In this document: positions 42,336 through 50,681 of the stretch, piece by piece
Layout: each line of letters begins with the position of its first letter
Numbering within the stretch: position 1 is the first letter of the stretch
From: CAIUGU01 sp965279735
GTDB taxonomy: Bacteria > Pseudomonadota > Gammaproteobacteria > Steroidobacterales > Steroidobacteraceae
DNA length: 64,000 nucleotides
Direction of reading: 5' to 3'
Assembly (NCBI GenBank): GCA_965279735.1
Contig: OZ257260.1
Span: 1,798,001 to 1,862,000 of the forward strand
Notes under the pieces: model-generated
The model's database searches: none
What the model was told of the DNA's origin: nothing
The model's input: the letters and a program-made list of their open reading frames with translations, nothing else
Position numbers and translations under genes: made by a program

Positions 42336-42741
42336 AACAACCCCTTAAGGTGTGGTAAAAAAAATACTCGTCGCATTTGCAGTGCATACACCCGAGCGAG
42401 CCGGACTCTAACAGTATTTGTGCAATACGGCAAAACAGTGATGCGAAAAAACTACACTGTGGCTCGGCGGGTCTGGCGGACGGAGATGCAGCAAGCATGC
42501 CAGCGGATAATGGACAACAGGATGAGGGAGGCCGGCTTGGCCAATGGATGATTGCTATCGGTGAGGCAACACCACGAAACCCCGGGATTTAGCGCATCCC
42601 GAGCCAGTCTCTGTGCTCATTGCCTATACGTCATCCAACGTAGATACGATTGCTGTCAGCGCGGGCGGTTTAACTAAATCGGCAATTTTGCACACTCGTG
42701 GTGCAAAACTTGCGCGACGCGCTCCAACAGGGCGCAGGCAA
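42336..42741. other. 406 bp non-coding gap
   Basis: It holds the upstream region of the porin-like gene and the 3' flank of the cupin pseudogene. The one clear structure is TTTTGCAC-7 nt-GTGCAAAA at 42686-42708, a perfect 8 bp inverted repeat 34 bp past the pseudogene stop. Neither side has a clean T-tract, so it may be an operator or a weak bidirectional terminator. I see no RNA gene or mobile element. Confidence 0.45.
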
Positions 42742-43106
42742 TTAGCGGGTTTCGAAAATCGCGTACAGCTTGCGGGCAGGCTCGATGACTTCCCATATCC
42801 CGGTAAACCCGGCCGGCACTACGAAACTCGCGCCCACCCGAACATCCAGGCAGTTCCGTCTGCGCTCGTGATCCGGATCTTTCCCTCGAGCACATGGCAG
42901 AACTCGTTCTCGGTGTAACGCACCTGCCAACGACCGGGCGAACTCGCCCACGTCCCTGCATGGAATTGACCGGTGGCATCCGAAAACAGATTGCGAACCG
43001 ACTGGACGGGATTGCCCGCCAGGACGCGATCGGCAGCAGGGCTCGATACGTCTTCCGCCGCTGCTGCGCTCGAGAAATCAATGATGCCGGGCGTGGACGT
43101 TGACAT
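42742..43106 (-). pseudogene. Cupin-domain protein interrupted by a frameshift
   Basis: The first frame, from ATG 43106, encodes about 95 residues up to YTENEFCHVLEGKIRITSA and DGTAWMFG, then terminates. The family continuation GASFVVPAGFTGIWEVIEPA and KLYAIFETR lies in another frame ending at 42742. The expected FGxGxSFVVPAGF junction is restored by adding one base near 42836, so a single-base deletion in the gene, or a base-call error, explains it. No slippery heptamer is visible, so programmed frameshifting is unlikely. The intact family is small cytoplasmic cupins of unknown ligand. Confidence 0.7.
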
Positions 43107-43183
43107 GGAAGTGACCTGCAAATGAAAACGGCGGCAACCAATACGCGGTCGCCGCCGTGAGCAGAAGCTCGAGAACGATCAGG

Positions 43184-43870
43184 TCAGTTGATGGCGAAGC
43201 AGTACAGCAGCCCATCGCCACCGGTGCTCACCAGGTTCTCCTGGCTGCAACCGCGGGAAGGATGCGCCTGGTTCCAGGACGTGTTGCCGCCACCGCTGCG
43301 ATCGTGGTGACCCAGCATTGCGCTGCCATCCGTGCTGCTCGTCCAGTTACGGCAAGTGCGGTCCTCTCCTGCCGGATAAGCGCGGCCATCCGACTGCGAG
43401 CCGGTGAGGATGTCGTGACGGTTCGGCATGTCACCGCGGCCGTTGATGACCTCGCTCTTCTCGTTCAGGGCGAAGGACTTGTTGACCTGGTTGCGGTCAC
43501 GCACGGTGTCGCCGTGGAGATCAGCTACGTTCTGGGCAATGAGTTCGCCCTTTGCGTTGTACCAAGGACCCGTGCCGATCCGATCGCGGGCGTTGACTGC
43601 CGGCTTGCCGTCGGCCGGCTGCGTGCTCAGGTACGCATGCCAGGTGCGAGTGCCACCGTTTGCAGCAGCCGCCAGTGTCTGGCAGATGGCATCGGCCCCT
43701 GCGAGTCCACCGAGGTCGGCACCCTTGCCCGAGCCTTTGCTGGTGATGAAGAACGTAAAGGGTCCAGGCGGTGCCGCGGGCGGCGCTGCGGCTTGTGCCA
43801 GCGCGAGCCAGGCAAGCGGAGCAGCCACTACGGACAGGCCTACGATCGTTGCGAGACGTACTTTATTCAT
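43184..43870 (-). CDS. Secreted lectin-like (C-type-lectin/endostatin fold) protein
   Basis: 228 residues from ATG 43870 (GGGGGA upstream). A signal peptide is followed by a proline/alanine linker. The mature domain starts FTFFITSKGSGKGADLGGLA and contains DAICQTLAAAANGG, RTWHAYLST, RIGTGPWYNAKGELIA, TCRNWTSS and a C-terminal LLYCFAIN. The spaced cysteines suggest disulfides. Similar exported domains are annotated as lectin-like or hypothetical. It is probably periplasmic or extracellular, with unknown ligand and no operon partner. Confidence 0.6.
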   Translation of the reverse strand: MNKVRLATIVGLSVVAAPLAWLALAQAAAPPAAPPGPFTFFITSKGSGKGADLGGLAGADAICQTLAAAANGGTRTWHAYLSTQPADGKPAVNARDRIGTGPWYNAKGELIAQNVADLHGDTVRDRNQVNKSFALNEKSEVINGRGDMPNRHDILTGSQSDGRAYPAGEDRTCRNWTSSTDGSAMLGHHDRSGGGNTSWNQAHPSRGCSQENLVSTGGDGLLYCFAIN

Positions 43871-44004
43871 GATGATCCCCCACAAGCTGACAGACACGGA
43901 CGATTGAATCCGGCCGCTAGGGTACCTAACTTGAGGTCACCCGGGGTGTCTGCATGAATGTAAAGTTTTCTGAAGCAGCTTGCCGGAAGCGCGCAAACCG
44001 GATG

Positions 44005-46686
44005 TTACTGCCCGGTGCCCAGCAGCGAATCGACTCGCTGCAATCTGTCGCCCCTGAAGGCCTGCGGCTGCCAGGAAAACCGCGCGGACCCGCACTGCAC
44101 GATCAGACGTCCCTGCTCCTCCAAAACCAGGTCGGTCATGACGTCGGTGAGCTGCTGGTTGCTCGAATCCATGAACCTGCAGCGGCTCAGATCGAAGCCT
44201 GGATCGAAAAGATAGGGCGGGAAAAGCACGCCGGAAGTGAGCAATCCGTCTCCGGTGCGCAACAGCCGGATGCCGGCTTCTCCGAGCACAGCGAGATGAT
44301 CTCCGGCCGGTGAGCGCCGCACGGTCTGGATTGTCCCGATTCCGGAGACCCTGCGGGACCACACGACCGCTCCGCTTTGCCAGTTGAAACGCACCAGCAA
44401 TCCGTTGCCGGCAACTGCGATCAAATCGCTCGCCGGGTGATACGCCAGCGCGATGATCGCGTTGCCTTCACCGACGGCAAGTTCCCGGTTCCACGTCAAC
44501 GCATCTGACTTGTCCGTGTAAAGGCCGCTCGAATCGTCCGGCTCGAAAACGGACAAACGACTTCCGGCGAATACGAACAATCTATCGTCGATGGAATCGC
44601 TGAACACAGCCGCGCCTGGCAGCGACTCGATGCGATTGCCCCGCGGCGTTGCCTCTCTCATGGCCTGGACATCGAATACTTCAAAGGGCGCCGTGCCGGT
44701 TGAATAGAAAACAAATCGGCCGGAACCCGATCTGCTGTCGATCAGCGCCCACTCATGAACGTATTCGGCCCCCGTGGTGGAAGTCAGGCAGGCGGGATCT
44801 CCTGTTGGCAGCCTGCGGCACCACGCGGATTCAATACCGGCGTTGTGCTGCACGTGGTAGGTATGAAGAGGATTGAGCGCAAACTCCTCGACCAACGATC
44901 CCGACAGGGAACCACTCGCCGGCATGGCGGTGCGCACCCATCCCAACGCGGATTGATCCTCGCCGTAAAACCGTTCGTCGGGATCCGCGCTCCCCACGAC
45001 AAGGCATCCGCCCCCGCCTTCATTGCCTTCGCTGGCACAGAAATCCGTTGCATCCGTAGTCAGCGCGCGACGATTCCATTCCGCGGCCCGGGAATGATCC
45101 TCGCGTTGGTCGTTTGCCGGAGATGCCGCGCGCCACTCGGCAGGTGTCGGGGGACTGAATGCGAGATCAGTTCGCCACACCATTCCTCCTGGCCCCAACA
45201 GCCTTGAATTCATCGCCGTGTCGAATACGGGCGGCCGGCAACCGTGCTCCGAGATTGCTCTGTCGCTCACGATGCGAAACAGGGTCGCATCCTCGTCCGC
45301 TTCGGGGATCAACCGCATCGCTGCGCCAGCTACGGACAGCGCGGACTCGCCGTAACTCAGGCCATCGCGCATGTCGATCCAGAACTTCACGTGGCCGTCA
45401 GCGACTGCGTCCTTATCGCCACCGTCGAATACGCCGAGCTTTGCGCAATCGGCGGATACGAAAGCGTCATTGATGAAGCGGCTGATCGGGAAATCATCGC
45501 TCAGCGCCGGATGTTGCAACGGCCCCATCACCGACAGCTTGCCATCCGGCGAAAGTGCCACCAGCGAATGCCAGTACTGGCTGTTGCTGATGCCGTAGTG
45601 CGCTCCCGCCAGCACCGCGGTGCCGTCGGCCGCCTCAAACGCCAACCCACGCCACAGGTGATTCTGCAAACCGACACCCGGGTCGTCGACGACATCAAGC
45701 ACCTGGCCTGTACGCTCATCCACGGCAACCAGCCGATCCCTGAAGACGGCGAGAACCCGGCCGCCTGAAAAGCCCATGCGACGCACCAGCAGTCCCTCGC
45801 CCAGTTGCCGGATAGTCTCGCCTACGCGCAGGGAAATACGGTTCACGCCACCAATGAAGACGGGACTGGGTGCTGCCGCGATGATCTCGTCAGGTGTTTT
45901 CGCCCACGAAAGGATCGTATCCGCAACATCGTTGATCGCTGGATCTTCAGGGTCCGCGATCAGCAACTCCCGCAAGGTGGCCAACGCTTCCCTCTCGTTC
46001 GAATCGATGGTCTCCGCGACAAGAGCAAGCCTGGCCGTGCGATCCCGGGCGCGCACCTCCTGCTGGCCACCGATCATCCGCAGGGCCAACACGGCGATGA
46101 TCGCCACAATGGCGACTCCCCCGACCGAAACCCGTGCGAAGAATGCGCGACGTCTGCGCTGCTCGCGCCGCCACAGATCGTCGAAGGAAATATCGAGCAG
46201 ACCTGCCGCCATCCGTGCGCACACGCGGGCTTTTGATTCCTTGCGCAGATCCAGCGCCAACGGCTCGATGGGCATGGAACCATCTGCGGAAATCGTGCGC
46301 AATGCAGGGGGAAAACACTCCGTTGCCACATCGCCGGAGTTCGGCGTTCCGGCAGCGATGACGGCGAAAACCTTCCCGCCACGGCCGGTCTGGCGGAAGT
46401 GGAGGATTTCGGCATTCACCCACTTTGATTGCGCTGCGTGTGGCGAACAGACGACGATAAGGCTCTCGGTATCATCGATTGCGCCGCGAATGGTGGAGGC
46501 CAGATCCGGTGAGGCGGGCATTTCCTCCTCGTCGCGAAAGAATCTACCCAGCCTGCGCTTGTCGTCGATCTCGGCAACGACCCCCACCGGCACGCGATAG
46601 GACTCCAGCCAGCCATGCAGCCGGCTTGCAACGATCTCGTCCTTCTGGCTGTAGCTGATGAAAGCCCGGTAGCGTTTTGCTGGCAT
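44005..46686 (-). CDS. TIR-domain membrane protein with large C-terminal sensor-like region
   Basis: 893 residues. The TIR domain spans about 1-150: YRAFISYSQKDEIVASRLH, the BB-like RFFRDEEEMPASPDL, SLIVVCSPHAA and SKWVNAEI, where Glu93 aligns with the catalytic Glu of TIR NADases. A basic stretch and one transmembrane helix follow (about 184-204, VGGVAIVAIIAVLAL). A short helical segment leads into about 600 residues of repetitive beta-rich sequence resembling a propeller (LVAVDERTGQVLDV, LVRFNWQSGAVVWSRR). This places a TIR effector in the cytoplasm and a sensor outside, or the whole chain near the membrane. It is a single-gene unit. A defence or stress role is plausible but unproven. Confidence 0.75.
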   Translation of the reverse strand: MPAKRYRAFISYSQKDEIVASRLHGWLESYRVPVGVVAEIDDKRRLGRFFRDEEEMPASPDLASTIRGAIDDTESLIVVCSPHAAQSKWVNAEILHFRQTGRGGKVFAVIAAGTPNSGDVATECFPPALRTISADGSMPIEPLALDLRKESKARVCARMAAGLLDISFDDLWRREQRRRRAFFARVSVGGVAIVAIIAVLALRMIGGQQEVRARDRTARLALVAETIDSNEREALATLRELLIADPEDPAINDVADTILSWAKTPDEIIAAAPSPVFIGGVNRISLRVGETIRQLGEGLLVRRMGFSGGRVLAVFRDRLVAVDERTGQVLDVVDDPGVGLQNHLWRGLAFEAADGTAVLAGAHYGISNSQYWHSLVALSPDGKLSVMGPLQHPALSDDFPISRFINDAFVSADCAKLGVFDGGDKDAVADGHVKFWIDMRDGLSYGESALSVAGAAMRLIPEADEDATLFRIVSDRAISEHGCRPPVFDTAMNSRLLGPGGMVWRTDLAFSPPTPAEWRAASPANDQREDHSRAAEWNRRALTTDATDFCASEGNEGGGGCLVVGSADPDERFYGEDQSALGWVRTAMPASGSLSGSLVEEFALNPLHTYHVQHNAGIESAWCRRLPTGDPACLTSTTGAEYVHEWALIDSRSGSGRFVFYSTGTAPFEVFDVQAMREATPRGNRIESLPGAAVFSDSIDDRLFVFAGSRLSVFEPDDSSGLYTDKSDALTWNRELAVGEGNAIIALAYHPASDLIAVAGNGLLVRFNWQSGAVVWSRRVSGIGTIQTVRRSPAGDHLAVLGEAGIRLLRTGDGLLTSGVLFPPYLFDPGFDLSRCRFMDSSNQQLTDVMTDLVLEEQGRLIVQCGSARFSWQPQAFRGDRLQRVDSLLGTGQ

Positions 46687-46745
46687 GAGCGCAGTCTACA
46701 ATGGCGTCGTTGCACGCCATTCCGAAGGGAGCTGTGACATTAAAG

Positions 46746-46822
<77 letters not shown>

Positions 46823-46882
46823 ACTGAGGCTGAATGTCGCGGGGCCGCAAACCGGTGTTCCGGGCCCCAAAGAAGGGGCGCA

Positions 46883-46911
46883 ATTCTCGGAGCGCCCCCT
46901 GCCCGTGTCAA
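46883..46911 (-). promoter_or_regulatory. tRNA-Met promoter with GC-rich discriminator
   Basis: On the minus strand a consensus TTGACA is followed after 17 nt by GAGAAT, then a GC-rich discriminator (TGCGCCCC). Such discriminators characterise stringently controlled stable-RNA promoters. The -10 ends 60 nt upstream of the tRNA 5' end. Confidence 0.6.
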
Positions 46912-46968
46912 GAAAACAGTGAAAATTCCGGGCTCTAGCCTGTTGCCGCTGGCGTTGCGCCCCGGCGG

Positions 46969-48060
46969 CTAGACGTTGAAGCGGAAATGCATGACGTCGC
47001 CTTCGTGGACGATGTATTCCTTACCCTCAAGGCGCAGCTTGCCGACCTCCTTGGCCCCCTGCTCGCCCTTGCAGGCGATGTAATCGGCGTAGGCAATGAC
47101 TTCCGCACGGATGAAGCCTTTCTCGAAATCGGTATGGATCACACCCGCAGCCTGGGGCGCGGTCGAACCCGCCTTCACCGTCCAGGCCCGGACTTCCTTC
47201 ACACCGGCAGTGAAGTACGTCTGCAGACCCAGGAGCGCATAACCCGCCCGGATCACGCGATTGAGACCGGGCTCTTCCAGACCAATGTCCTTGAGGAACT
47301 CGGCGCGATCGGCTTCTTCAAGCTGGGCGATCTCGGCTTCGATGGAAGCGCAGACCGGCACGACGACCGCGGCCTCCTTCTTCGCGAGCTCACGGACCGC
47401 ATCGAGATGCGGATTGTTGGTGAAGCCATCCTCGGCGACATTGGCTACGTACATGAGCGGCTTGAGCGTGATCAGGTGCAGGTCACGCAACAGCTTCAAC
47501 TCATCGGGAACCTGGGTGAAGGAACGGGCCGGTTTGCCGCTGTCCAGGTGTTCGCGCAAACGCTTCAGCAGTTCGCTCAAGCGGATGGCGTCCTTGTCAC
47601 CCGCACGTGCACTCTTGTCGGCCCGCACCGCTCCCTTCTCGACTGTCTCAAGATCGGCGAGCGCAAGCTCGGTATTGATGACTTCGATATCGTCGAGCGG
47701 ACGCACCCGCCCTGCCACATGAATCACGTCATCGTTCTCGAAACAACGCACGACGTGGGCGATCGCGTCCGTCTCGCGGATGTGCGCCAGGAACTTGTTG
47801 CCCAGCCCCTCGCCTTTCGAGGCGCCCGCGACGAGTCCCGCGATATCGACGAATTCCACCGTCGCCGGCAGCGTGCGTTCCGGATGCACGATGGCGCCCA
47901 GCGCATCGAGCCGCGGATCAGGCACGGGCACCACGCCGATATTCGGATCGATGGTGCAGAAGGGATAGTTCTCCGCCGCGATCTGGGCGCGAGTCAGAGC
48001 ATTGAAGAGGGTCGACTTGCCGACGTTCGGCAGACCGACGATGCCACATTGAATGCCCAT
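46969..48060 (-). CDS. ychF: Redox-regulated ATPase YchF (OLA1 family)
   Basis: 363 residues, the family length. G1 GLPNVGKSTLFNAL, G3-like DIAGLVAGAS, a coiled-coil middle and a C-terminal TGS domain (GVIHTDFEKGFIRAEVI, VHEGDVMHFRFNV). YchF binds ATP in preference to GTP and associates with ribosomes. The ATG directly follows the pth stop, the usual pth-ychF arrangement. Confidence 0.95.
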   Translation of the reverse strand: MGIQCGIVGLPNVGKSTLFNALTRAQIAAENYPFCTIDPNIGVVPVPDPRLDALGAIVHPERTLPATVEFVDIAGLVAGASKGEGLGNKFLAHIRETDAIAHVVRCFENDDVIHVAGRVRPLDDIEVINTELALADLETVEKGAVRADKSARAGDKDAIRLSELLKRLREHLDSGKPARSFTQVPDELKLLRDLHLITLKPLMYVANVAEDGFTNNPHLDAVRELAKKEAAVVVPVCASIEAEIAQLEEADRAEFLKDIGLEEPGLNRVIRAGYALLGLQTYFTAGVKEVRAWTVKAGSTAPQAAGVIHTDFEKGFIRAEVIAYADYIACKGEQGAKEVGKLRLEGKEYIVHEGDVMHFRFNV

Positions 48061-48654
48061 TCAGGTGTCCTGGCTTTTCGCCGTATGTAAACGATTCATC
48101 GCCTTCTCGCTGCCTTCGCTCATGAAGAGCGGCAGGTAATCGGCAGCGTCGGCGATGGCAGCGACGATGCGGTCTTCTTCAGTATGTGGTGCGCGCTTGA
48201 GCACGTAGTCGATCACCAGCGACTTGTCGCCGGGATGGCCGACGCCGATGCGCAGTCGCCAGAAATCGGCACCGAGGTGCACAATGGTGTCGCGCAGCCC
48301 GTTGTGTCCGCCATGGCCACCACCGCATTTGAAGCGTGCGACTCCAGGCAGCAGATCCATCTCGTCGTGAGCCACGAGAATCTCGGCAGGCGGAACCTTC
48401 ATGTAGTCAGCGAGCGCCCGGATCGAAAGCCCGCTGCGATTCATGTACGTGTGGGGCTTCAGCAAGGTCACTTCACGATCGGCGAGCGGGACCCTGCAGA
48501 TCTCTCCCTGGTACTTCGCGTGCGCACGGAACTGACTGCCATTCCGCGCTGCAAGCTGGTCCACGAACCAGAAGCCGGCATTGTGGCGGTCAAGCGCATG
48601 CACCGGCCCGGGATTACCGAGGCCAACGATGACTTGAATGGGTGTACCCGGCAT
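48061..48654 (-). CDS. pth: Peptidyl-tRNA hydrolase
   Basis: 197 residues. Catalytic His in LDRHNAGFWFVDQLA, substrate-binding Asn in HTYMNRSG, the motif VAHDEMDL, and GGGHGGHNGLRD. Pth cleaves peptidyl-tRNA released from stalled ribosomes in the cytoplasm. It abuts ychF and lies 82 bp after rplY, with a strong hairpin in the gap. Confidence 0.95.
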   Translation of the reverse strand: MPGTPIQVIVGLGNPGPVHALDRHNAGFWFVDQLAARNGSQFRAHAKYQGEICRVPLADREVTLLKPHTYMNRSGLSIRALADYMKVPPAEILVAHDEMDLLPGVARFKCGGGHGGHNGLRDTIVHLGADFWRLRIGVGHPGDKSLVIDYVLKRAPHTEEDRIVAAIADAADYLPLFMSEGSEKAMNRLHTAKSQDT

Positions 48655-48686
48655 ATATGGCGACTAGCGATCAGGTCAGCCATGCA

Positions 48687-48729
48687 CTGCTCTCCGGCCA
48701 TCTCCCGCAAAGGAGACGGCCGGAAGCAG
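48687..48729. terminator. Long hairpin between rplY and pth (attenuator-like)
   Basis: Complementary blocks are nested: CTGC/GCAG, TCCGGCC/GGCCGGA and TCTCC/GGAGA, with small mismatches and a 6 nt loop. The structure begins 8 nt past the rplY stop on the minus strand. There is no U-run, so it could act as a partial terminator or an RNA-stabilising 3' end that lowers pth relative to rplY. Confidence 0.5.
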
Positions 48730-48736
48730 ATGCGGA

Positions 48737-49477
48737 CTACTTCTTGCCGCCTTCCTTCTTCGCTGGAGCCGCAGCGGCCTTCGCGCCCGCCGCAGGTTTT
48801 GCACCGGCTGCGGCCTTGTCGTCCTTCTTCGCGTCGCCAGCGGCCGCGGCAGCCGGAGCAGCCTCGGTGGCCACAGCAGCGACAACAGCTTCTTCCTTCT
48901 CGGCACGAGGATGATGGATCGAAACCACCGCGATATCCCGGCCATGAGTCAGGTCGACCAGGTCCACGCCAGGAGGCAGCGGGATGTCGGACAGACGCTT
49001 CATCTCGCTGATGTGCATTTCCGAAAGGTCGAGCTCGAGGAATTCAGGCAGGTCCTTCGGCAGGCACAGCACTTCCACGTCGCTCTTCAGGTGCGATACG
49101 AGGCCGCCTTCCGTCTTCACGCCCGGCGCGCCCGCGGCGCCCCTGAAGTGCAGCGGAATCGTCATGCGGATCTTCTCGTTGTCGAGAACGCGCTGCAGGT
49201 CGACATGCAGGATGACGTTCTTCGCCGGATGCCGCTGGAGATCCTTGAGGATGACCGGCTGCATCTTGTCGCCCATCTTGATGGCGATGATCGACGAATA
49301 GAATTTCTCGTTGTCGAGCAGCACCAGCAGTTTCTGGTGTTCGAGAGCGAGCTGGCTCGCTTCCGAATGTCCACCGTAAAGAATCGCCGGAACTTTACCG
49401 GAACGGCGCAGGAGGCGGCTCGCACTCTTCCCCTGGCCATTCCGAAGCTCGGCGACGAGTTCGAAAGAAGTTTTCAT
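48737..49477 (-). CDS. rplY: Ribosomal protein bL25 (Ctc-type) with Ala/Lys tail
   Basis: 246 residues from ATG 49477; the frame is open 29 codons upstream without family similarity. The L25 domain occupies about 1-95 (FELVAELRNGQGKSASRLLR, VPAILYGGH). The Ctc-type C-terminal domain spans about 96-190 (PLHFRGAAGAPGVKTEGGLV). A roughly 50-residue tail is almost only Ala, Lys, Gly and Asp. It binds 5S rRNA. E. coli L25 lacks the second domain; the long form is common in other Proteobacteria. A perfect 10 bp stem lies in its leader. Confidence 0.93.
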   Translation of the reverse strand: MKTSFELVAELRNGQGKSASRLLRRSGKVPAILYGGHSEASQLALEHQKLLVLLDNEKFYSSIIAIKMGDKMQPVILKDLQRHPAKNVILHVDLQRVLDNEKIRMTIPLHFRGAAGAPGVKTEGGLVSHLKSDVEVLCLPKDLPEFLELDLSEMHISEMKRLSDIPLPPGVDLVDLTHGRDIAVVSIHHPRAEKEEAVVAAVATEAAPAAAAAGDAKKDDKAAAGAKPAAGAKAAAAPAKKEGGKK

Positions 49478-49525
49478 GAACGGATCTCCAGTAAAAAGCC
49501 TTGCAGCAGCGCTCCAAGGCAGAAA

Positions 49526-49560
49526 CGATCGTCCGTCCCGCGACCAGGCGCGGACGATCG
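49526..49560. promoter_or_regulatory. 10 bp inverted repeat in the prs-rplY gap
   Basis: CGATCGTCCG and CGGACGATCG are exact complements flanking a 15 nt GC-rich loop that can pair further. It lies 26 nt after the prs stop and 49 nt before the rplY ATG. Only three T residues follow on the minus strand. It may be a weak prs terminator or an L25 leader element. Confidence 0.5.
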
Positions 49561-49585
49561 GCAAATCAACCAGCTCAATCGATGC

Positions 49586-50539
49586 TTAATCGATATACAG
49601 CGAACTCACGCTCTCTTCATCGCGGATCCGGCGCATCGTCTCGGCCAGCAGGCCGGCGACGGACAGCTGCCGGATGCGCGGGCACTTCTGCGCGGCATCA
49701 CGGAGCGGAATCGTGTCGGTCACTACCAGTTCATCGAGTTCCGATGTCGTCAGCCGCTCGACCGCAGGGCCCGACAGCACCGCGTGAGTAATGTACGCGA
49801 CAACGCGCCTCGCTCCTGCTGCCTTCAGCGCCTTGGCGGCCTGGCAGAGCGTGCCCGCCGTATCGACGAGATCATCGATGAGCACGCACGTCTTGCCTGA
49901 CACTTCACCGATGATGTTCATCACCTCGGATTCGTTCGCGCGCGGTCGCCGTTTGTCGATGATGGCGAGATCTGCATCGTCCAGACGCTTGGCCAGTGCC
50001 CGCGCTCTCACGACGCCACCGACATCGGGGGATACCACGACGATGTCCTCGTACTTCTGTTTCCACACATCGCCGAGCAACACCGGCGAGGCGTACACGT
50101 TGTCCACCGGCATGTCGAAGAAACCCTGGATCTGGTCCGCATGCAGATCGACGGTAAGCAGCCGGTGCACACCCGCGCTCGCGATCATGTTGGCAACGAG
50201 CTTGGCCGTGATGGGCACGCGCATCGCACGCGGCCGCCGGTCCTGGCGAGCGTAGCCAAAGTACGGCACTACCGCCGTGATGCGCGCCGCCGATGCACGC
50301 CGGCAGGCATCCACCATCACCAGCAGCTCCATGATGTGTTCGTTCGTCGGCGGGCACGTCGGCTGCACGATGAAGACATCGCGACCACGAACGTTTTCCA
50401 TCAGCTCGACGGTGATCTCGCCGTCGCTGAACCTGCCGACGGACGCCCGGCCAAGCGGAACGGTCAGATGACGCGCGATCTCATGGGCAAGCTGCATGTT
50501 CGCATTGCCCGAAAACACCGACATCGTCGCGCGATCCAT
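49586..50539 (-). CDS. prs: Ribose-phosphate pyrophosphokinase
   Basis: 317 residues. The start at 50539 is supported by AGGAG 6 nt upstream. Motifs: FSDGEITVELMENVRGRD, YFGYARQDRR, the flexible-loop DKRRPRANESEV and the PRPP site VLIDDLVDTAGT. It makes PRPP from ATP and ribose 5-phosphate for nucleotide, His and Trp synthesis. It lies 38 bp downstream of tRNA-Gln, the standard gammaproteobacterial order. Confidence 0.96.
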   Translation of the reverse strand: MDRATMSVFSGNANMQLAHEIARHLTVPLGRASVGRFSDGEITVELMENVRGRDVFIVQPTCPPTNEHIMELLVMVDACRRASAARITAVVPYFGYARQDRRPRAMRVPITAKLVANMIASAGVHRLLTVDLHADQIQGFFDMPVDNVYASPVLLGDVWKQKYEDIVVVSPDVGGVVRARALAKRLDDADLAIIDKRRPRANESEVMNIIGEVSGKTCVLIDDLVDTAGTLCQAAKALKAAGARRVVAYITHAVLSGPAVERLTTSELDELVVTDTIPLRDAAQKCPRIRQLSVAGLLAETMRRIRDEESVSSLYID

Positions 50540-50577
50540 TCAAGACTCCTGACCTGCAGACCTGACCCGCAATCGGC

Positions 50578-50652
50578 TGGCTGGGGCGGAAGGATTCGAA
50601 CCTCCGAATGGCGGGATCAAAACCCGCTGCCTTACCACTTGGCGACGCCCCA
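50578..50652 (-). tRNA. tRNA-Gln (TTG)
   Basis: 75 nt with encoded CCA. Acceptor TGGGGCG pairs with CGCCCCA, discriminator G. The D-arm GCCAAGTGGTAAGGC, anticodon loop TTTTGAT (anticodon TTG) and T-arm GGAGG-TTCGAAT-CCTTC fit Gln. It sits between ispE and prs. Its 5' end is 2 nt after the T-tract of a strong terminator. Confidence 0.93.
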
Positions 50653-50654
50653 GC

Positions 50655-50677
50655 AAAAAAAAACAGGGGCAACCCCT
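50655..50677 (-). terminator. Intrinsic terminator directly upstream of tRNA-Gln
   Basis: On the minus strand AGGGG-TTG-CCCCT is followed by G and nine T residues, 4 nt after the ispE stop. The T-run ends 2 nt before the tRNA. It should end the lolB-ispE transcript, which leaves no room for a tRNA promoter between the two. Confidence 0.75.
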
Positions 50678-50681
50678 ATCG

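Noticed and set aside
42686..42708. Inverted repeat as a strong terminator
   Set aside because: The 8 bp stem is AT-rich at its base and lacks a T-tract on either strand, so it is kept only as a possible operator or weak terminator.
42742..43106. Programmed frameshift in the cupin gene
   Set aside because: No slippery heptamer or pseudoknot is visible at the junction; a one-base deletion or base-call error explains it better.
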